From positions 930,001-994,000 of the forward strand of contig NZ_FXWH01000001.1 of assembly GCF_900177775.1 (NCBI RefSeq): DNA of 64,000 nucleotides, given 5' to 3'. Origin of the DNA: Pseudidiomarina planktonica. Its GTDB lineage: Bacteria > Pseudomonadota > Gammaproteobacteria > Enterobacterales > Alteromonadaceae. This document shows, piece after piece, positions 59,921-64,000 of the stretch (the first letter of the stretch is position 1; each line of letters opens with the position of its first letter). The position numbers and the translations under genes were made by a program. Below the pieces are notes generated by a model. It did no database searches, was not told where the DNA came from, and saw nothing but the letters and a program-made list of their open reading frames with translations.

Positions 59921-60343
59921 ATGATTTTTAAAACTCGTTTAATTGCGGTTATGCTGCTAATGGGGCTGTCCGGATCCGTGCAGGCAGATGACTCTTTGTA
60001 TCAGGAGCTTGGTGGCAAAGAAGGCATCAGTAATGTCATGGCTGAAATGCTGTACGAACTCGCCGGTGATGACCGCATTGCCGACCAATTTGCGGATACC
60101 GATATTGACCGTTTGCATCAAATGCTAACCGAGCAGGTATGTGAAATCAGTGGCGGGCCTTGCACTTACACTGGTGAAGACATGGTGAAAATTCACACCG
60201 GGTTGAATATTACCAACGCCGATTTTAATGCGCTGGTAGAGAATTTGATTATTGCCATGGAACGCGAAGAAATACCCACTACGGCACAGAATCGCTTGTT
60301 GAGCTTATTGGCTGACATGCATCACGAAGTGGTTGGGTTGTAA
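59921..60343 (+). CDS. Exported group 1 truncated haemoglobin
   Basis: 140 residues: a signal peptide (about 1-22) followed by a 2-on-2 globin of the trHbN type. LYQELGGKEGI and the proximal His in DMVKIHTGLNI (His92) are diagnostic. By eye, the distal positions B10, E7 and E11 are Leu44, Leu65 and Leu69, not the Tyr/Gln pair of classical trHbN. Two Cys (74 and 81, in CEISGGPC) could pair in the oxidising periplasm. The export signal is unusual for a globin. It begins 12 bp after the DUF3034 gene. Oxygen/NO binding or redox sensing is inferred. Confidence 0.92.
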   Translation: MIFKTRLIAVMLLMGLSGSVQADDSLYQELGGKEGISNVMAEMLYELAGDDRIADQFADTDIDRLHQMLTEQVCEISGGPCTYTGEDMVKIHTGLNITNADFNALVENLIIAMEREEIPTTAQNRLLSLLADMHHEVVGL

Positions 60344-60348
60344 GCAGT

Positions 60349-61725
60349 ATGGCGAAGTTTAAAATCCCGCACACGCTGGTATTAATGACCTACTTAATGC
60401 TGGCGGCTCTGGTTCTAACCTGGATTATTCCCGCCGGTAGCTTCGACAGAACTGAAAATGCTGCCGGACAAACAGTAGTGCTACAGGGCACTTTTGCAAC
60501 CATAGAAGATCAGCCGGGGGTTAACCCGCTGAACTTGTTTACCGTTATTCCACGTGCGCTGGCCGATGCGCAGGGCGTGATCTTCTTTGTGTTTCTGATT
60601 GGCGGGGTGATGGGCATTATCCGTAAAACCGGCATGCTAGATGCGGTTATCGGACGCCTGTTAGAAAACTTTGCGGGTAAAACCGGCTGGCTTATTTTCG
60701 GTGGCATGCTGACCTTTGGTATTTTTTCAGCGCTCATTGGCGTAGCCGAAGAGTACCTTATCTTTGTGGCTTTGTTAGTGTCGCTGTGTCGAGCCTTAAA
60801 GCTTGATGCTATTGCAGCTATGGGTATTTTAATTGTTGGCTATGGTATTGGTTACGGGTTGTCGTTATTTAATCCGTTTACACTACTTATTGCCCAGTCT
60901 ATAGCCGAAGTGCAGCCGGCATCGGGGCTCGAGTACCGCCTTATGCTGTGGGTACCTATGTTTGCCATTGGCTTTCATCATGTGTATCGCTATTCGCGGC
61001 GAGTACTGAAGAACCCGAAAAACTCGTTGTTACACGACGTGAGCGGCGCCAATGCGCCTGAGGAAGAGAAAACCTATCCAGCTCTGAATGGCCAGCATAA
61101 GATTATATTGCTGGGCTTCGTGGCTGTTTTAATTACGTTAGTGTGGGGTATTACTCAGTATGGCTGGTATTTAACCGAGCTCAGCGCGTTGTTTTTAGGG
61201 TTAGGCGTATTTGCGGCCATAGTGGGGCGGTTGTCTACTGATGACGCCGCGCGCACCTTTATTGAGGGTGCTGCCGAATTAACCGCAACCGCGTTACTCA
61301 TTGGTTTTGCGCGTTCCATTGCTTTGCTGCTGGAAGACGGTCAGGTACTGGACACTGTTATTTACTATTTGTCGATGCCGGTAGAGGCGTCAGGCGCGCA
61401 TTTAGGCGCCGTTATGATGCTGGTTATTCAGTCGCTGCTGAACTTCTTTATTCCGTCGGGTAGTGGTCAGGCGTTTGTAACCATGCCGATTATGGTGCCT
61501 ATTGCGGACACTTCCGGGATTGGCCGTCAGGTGGCCGTATTAGCCTTTCAAATGGGTGATGGCCTGATGAATATGATAGTACCAACCAACCCAGTGTTAA
61601 TGGGTATTCTGGGGCTGGCGGGTATACCTTACGATCGCTGGTTTAAGTTCGTCGCGCCCTTGTTGGTGAAGCTATTGATATTCTGCGCGGTTGCTTTGGT
61701 GATTGCGGTGAGTATTGGTTACTAA
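60349..61725 (+). CDS. YfcC/DcuC-family membrane carrier
   Basis: 458-residue inner-membrane protein with about 12 TM helices of the C4-dicarboxylate carrier/YfcC family (PF03606 type). The N-terminal VLTWIIPAGSF and the C-terminal IPSGSGQAFVTMPIMVPIAD and DGLMNMIVPTNPVLMGIL are family landmarks. The substrate (dicarboxylate, amino acid or short-chain acid) is unknown. It starts 5 bp after the globin stop, so it is co-transcribed with the cupredoxin-globin operon; whether it is functionally linked is open. Confidence 0.9.
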   Translation: MAKFKIPHTLVLMTYLMLAALVLTWIIPAGSFDRTENAAGQTVVLQGTFATIEDQPGVNPLNLFTVIPRALADAQGVIFFVFLIGGVMGIIRKTGMLDAVIGRLLENFAGKTGWLIFGGMLTFGIFSALIGVAEEYLIFVALLVSLCRALKLDAIAAMGILIVGYGIGYGLSLFNPFTLLIAQSIAEVQPASGLEYRLMLWVPMFAIGFHHVYRYSRRVLKNPKNSLLHDVSGANAPEEEKTYPALNGQHKIILLGFVAVLITLVWGITQYGWYLTELSALFLGLGVFAAIVGRLSTDDAARTFIEGAAELTATALLIGFARSIALLLEDGQVLDTVIYYLSMPVEASGAHLGAVMMLVIQSLLNFFIPSGSGQAFVTMPIMVPIADTSGIGRQVAVLAFQMGDGLMNMIVPTNPVLMGILGLAGIPYDRWFKFVAPLLVKLLIFCAVALVIAVSIGY

Positions 61726-61753
61726 GCCATTTTTACTGAGTACTAACTAGCAT

Positions 61754-61792
61754 AAAAAAAGCGCTCACCGGATAACCCGTGAGCGCTTTTTT
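61754..61792. terminator. Bidirectional terminator between the carrier and ychF
   Basis: Stem GCGCTCAC-C-GG / CC-C-GTGAGCGC with one mismatch and an ATAA loop, flanked by an A-run and a T-run, so it can terminate both converging transcripts. Confidence 0.9.
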
Positions 61793-61817
61793 GTAACTGC
61801 GTTAGAACTAAAGCAGT

Positions 61818-62909
61818 TTATACGTTAAAGCGGAACAGAATAACGTCGCCGTCTTTAACAATATATTCTTTACCTTCTTCACGGCGCTTGCCGGCGTCTT
61901 TCGCGCCTTGTTCACCACGGAACTCAATGTAGTCGTTAAACGCAACTACCACAGCACGAATAAAGCCTTTTTCGAAGTCCGTATGAATTTTACCAGCAGC
62001 TTGCGGTGCGGTAGCGCCTACCGGAATAGTCCAGGCACGCACTTCTTTCACGCCAGCAGTGAAGTAGGTTTGCAAGTTCAGCAATTCATAACCACCGCGA
62101 ATAACGCGGTTCAAGCCAGGCTCAGTTAAGCCCAGGTCAGCCATGAATTCTTCTCGCTCGCTGTCATCAAGCTCAGCAATTTCGGCTTCGATTTCTGCAC
62201 ACACAGGTACCACAATAGCGTTCTCGGTAGAGGCTATTTCGCGAACCTTGTCCAGGTAAGGATTGTTTTCAAAGCCATCGTCATTCACGTTGGCAATATA
62301 CATGGTTGGCTTCAAGGTCAGCAGGTTGTACGAGCGAATAGTCGCACGTTCATCCGGGGTAAGCGTTACGGAGCGAGCCATGTGGCCTTCTTCCAACGCT
62401 GGTTGCAGCTTTTCCAGTACTTTAATTTCAGCCGCTGCTTGTTTGTCACCACCTTTGGCTTTTTTGCCCAGGCGATGCAGTGATTTCTCAACGCTGTCTA
62501 AATCGGCTAACGCCAATTCAGTATTGATAGTGTCAATGTCTTCAGCCGGGTCAACTTTACCGGCAACGTGCACAATATTGTCGTTTTCAAAACAACGAAC
62601 AACGTGACCAATAGCATCGGTTTCACGAATGTTTGCCAGGAACTGGTTACCCAGACCTTCACCCTTCGAGGCGCCTTTTACCAGGCCGGCAATGTCCACA
62701 AATTCCATGCTGGTTGGTACGATGCGCTGCGGGTTAACAATGTCAGCTAACTGTTGTAAGCGTTCGTCAGGAACAGGAACCACACCCGTATTAGGTTCAA
62801 TGGTGCAAAATGGAAAGTTTGCCGCTTCAATACCGGCCTTGGTTAAGGCGTTGAAGAGGGTAGATTTGCCAACGTTGGGTAAGCCTACGATGCCACATTT
62901 GAATCCCAT
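61818..62909 (-). CDS. ychF: YchF/OLA1-type redox-regulated ATPase
   Basis: OBG-family P-loop ATPase that binds ribosomes and modulates translation and oxidative stress responses. 363 residues, equal to E. coli. [14 protein letters not shown] (Walker A) and [16 protein letters not shown] (switch II) are present. The G4-equivalent is NVND rather than NKxD, consistent with ATP preference, and a C-terminal TGS domain follows. ATG at 62909, 24 bp after pth, the conserved pth-ychF pair. Confidence 0.98.
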   Translation of the reverse strand: MGFKCGIVGLPNVGKSTLFNALTKAGIEAANFPFCTIEPNTGVVPVPDERLQQLADIVNPQRIVPTSMEFVDIAGLVKGASKGEGLGNQFLANIRETDAIGHVVRCFENDNIVHVAGKVDPAEDIDTINTELALADLDSVEKSLHRLGKKAKGGDKQAAAEIKVLEKLQPALEEGHMARSVTLTPDERATIRSYNLLTLKPTMYIANVNDDGFENNPYLDKVREIASTENAIVVPVCAEIEAEIAELDDSEREEFMADLGLTEPGLNRVIRGGYELLNLQTYFTAGVKEVRAWTIPVGATAPQAAGKIHTDFEKGFIRAVVVAFNDYIEFRGEQGAKDAGKRREEGKEYIVKDGDVILFRFNV

Positions 62910-62933
62910 ACTATTACTCTCTTGTTAGTTCTG

Positions 62934-63521
62934 TCAGGTGGTTGCCTTGAAGCTATGCAGGCGCTGTTGTGCGGCGGTTAAGCCGTCTTTGAATAACAGG
63001 TCAATACTACGGCAAGCTTCATCAATAGTGCTGTCGAGTAATTCTTGTTCGGCAGCAGGTGCTTTACCCAGTACAAAACCTGTTACTTTTGATTTGTGCC
63101 CCGGGTGCCCAATACCAATGCGTAAGCGCATAAAGTCAGGCGTTCCCAAACAGGCGATAGTACTCTTAATACCATTGTGACCACCCGCGCCACCACCGAG
63201 TTTAAATTTGGCAGTTCCTGGCGGTAAATCCAGTTCGTCGTATGCCACTAACACTTCTGCCGGCTCAATTTTATAAAAATTAGCCATGGCTGCGATAGCT
63301 TTGCCGCTATTGTTCATGAAGGTTGTAGGAACGAGTAACCGAACATCCAGCGCACCTTGTTGAATGCGTGCCGTCAGGCCATAAAACTTGGTTTCTGGGG
63401 TTAGGGTAAGTTGGTATTGCCGTGCTAGTTCGTTAACCAGCCAGGCGCCAGCATTGTGCCGGGTTGAAGCGTAGTCGGGGCCTGGATTTCCCAGGCCCAC
63501 GATCAAACGAGGTGTTGTCAT
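62934..63521 (-). CDS. pth: Peptidyl-tRNA hydrolase
   Basis: Recycles peptidyl-tRNAs released prematurely from ribosomes. 195 residues with [21 protein letters not shown] (catalytic His about 23), FMNNSGKAI and [15 protein letters not shown] at 63521, 8 bp after rplY. With arfB, this window carries two distinct peptidyl-tRNA hydrolases. Confidence 0.98.
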   Translation of the reverse strand: MTTPRLIVGLGNPGPDYASTRHNAGAWLVNELARQYQLTLTPETKFYGLTARIQQGALDVRLLVPTTFMNNSGKAIAAMANFYKIEPAEVLVAYDELDLPPGTAKFKLGGGAGGHNGIKSTIACLGTPDFMRLRIGIGHPGHKSKVTGFVLGKAPAAEQELLDSTIDEACRSIDLLFKDGLTAAQQRLHSFKATT

Positions 63522-63529
63522 AACAACAC

Positions 63530-64000
63530 TTATTCGCCGTCTTTCTCTTCTTTATCTGAACCTTTGTCAGAAGCAGCAGGTACGTCGCCAGCATCAACTT
63601 CTTCGTCAGTTTCAGTTTCGTCTTCTTCTTTTTGCAGACGTGGTGCAACAATAGACACAACCGCTTGGTCGTGGTCTTCACCTTTGTGCAATTCCATCAG
63701 CTCAACGCCTTTCGGTAATTGCAGGTCGGTTAAGTGCAGGTTTTCACCTAACGCTAAGTTAGCTACGTCAACTTCCAGGTATTCTGGTAAGTCTTTCGGC
63801 AAACACTCAACTTCAACGTCGTTCAGGTGATGCACAACAACACCGCCTTCGTCTTTCACGCCTTTCGCAGTTTCTTCATTTAAGAAGTGCAATGGAATGT
63901 GCGTGTGTAACTTCTGACCTTTTTCTACACGTTGGAAGTCAAGGTGAGTCAGTTTTGGCTTGTAAGGGTGACGTTGGATGTCTTTCAAAATAGCCTGGTG
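63530..64000 (-). CDS. rplY: 50S ribosomal protein L25/CTC, 5'-truncated by the window edge
   Basis: 5S rRNA-binding L25 of the long (CTC/TL5) form. About 156 C-terminal residues are visible; the frame stays open to base 64000, so the start lies outside. [15 protein letters not shown] belongs to the 5S-binding domain and the following part is the CTC beta domain. The tail is strongly acidic ([10 protein letters not shown]...KEEKDGE). Order rplY-pth-ychF is common. Confidence 0.95.
   Translation of the reverse strand, partial: HQAILKDIQRHPYKPKLTHLDFQRVEKGQKLHTHIPLHFLNEETAKGVKDEGGVVVHHLNDVEVECLPKDLPEYLEVDVANLALGENLHLTDLQLPKGVELMELHKGEDHDQAVVSIVAPRLQKEEDETETDEEVDAGDVPAASDKGSDKEEKDGE

Overview
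The window reads as a continuous, mostly housekeeping stretch of a Gammaproteobacterium chromosome. Protein sequences and gene order (ftsH-folP-glmM-tpiA-secG-tRNA-tRNA-rimP-nusA-infB-rbfA-truB-rpsO-pnp-nlpI; lnt-corC-ybeY-ybeZ-miaB; the lipA/dacA/rodA/mrdA/nadD/holA/lptE/leuS block) resemble marine Alteromonadales. Overall composition and the dapB-carA-carB-greA linkage make an Idiomarina/Pseudidiomarina-like organism my best guess, by recall only. No rRNA, insertion sequence, CRISPR array or intact prophage was seen.

Layout. (1) 1-11.1 kb, plus strand: 5'-truncated dnaK, dnaJ, an M48 lipoprotein peptidase, a DAACS symporter, dapB, carA-carB-greA. (2) 11.1-12.3 kb: a small accessory island with a divergent pair of phage-repressor-like regulators and phased operator-like repeats, then yhbY. 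(3) 12.3-29.7 kb, plus strand: rlmE-ftsH, folP-glmM, tpiA, secG, tRNA-Leu(GAG), tRNA-fMet, rimP-nusA-infB-rbfA-truB, rpsO, pnp, nlpI and an unfamiliar zinc-peptidase-like gene. This is the translation/transcription-factor super-operon. (4) 29.6-51.3 kb, minus strand: a MAPEG protein, then lipoate synthesis with D-amino-acid aminotransferase and PBP5 (dacA-dat-ybeD-lipB-lipA). Next come the wall-elongation genes mrdA-rodA-mltB-rlpA with rsfS-rlmH, then leuS-lptE-holA-nadD, and finally miaB-ybeZ-ybeY-corC-lnt plus a DMT permease. (5) 51.5-53.1 kb: a UbiH/UbiF-type hydroxylase and arfB. (6) 53.2-53.8 kb, minus strand: a five-tRNA operon (Met, Leu-TAG, Gln, Gln, Leu-CAG) with its own promoter and terminator. 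(7) 53.9-56.0 kb, minus: a short-chain dehydrogenase and fumC. (8) 56.1-61.7 kb, plus: a tight five-gene operon of an exported cupredoxin, a membrane GGDEF/EAL protein, an outer-membrane-like DUF3034-type protein, an exported group 1 truncated haemoglobin and a YfcC/DcuC-type carrier. (9) 61.8-64 kb, minus: ychF, pth and 3'-part of rplY.

The most interesting regions are the cupredoxin/c-di-GMP/globin operon, which looks like a redox or gas-sensing c-di-GMP module without an established function, and the lambda-like regulatory pair between greA and yhbY. Other points of interest are several leader hairpins (carA, tRNA-fMet-rimP, rpsO) that suggest RNA-level control. Family assignments come from recognising motifs and recalled homologues; no search was run.
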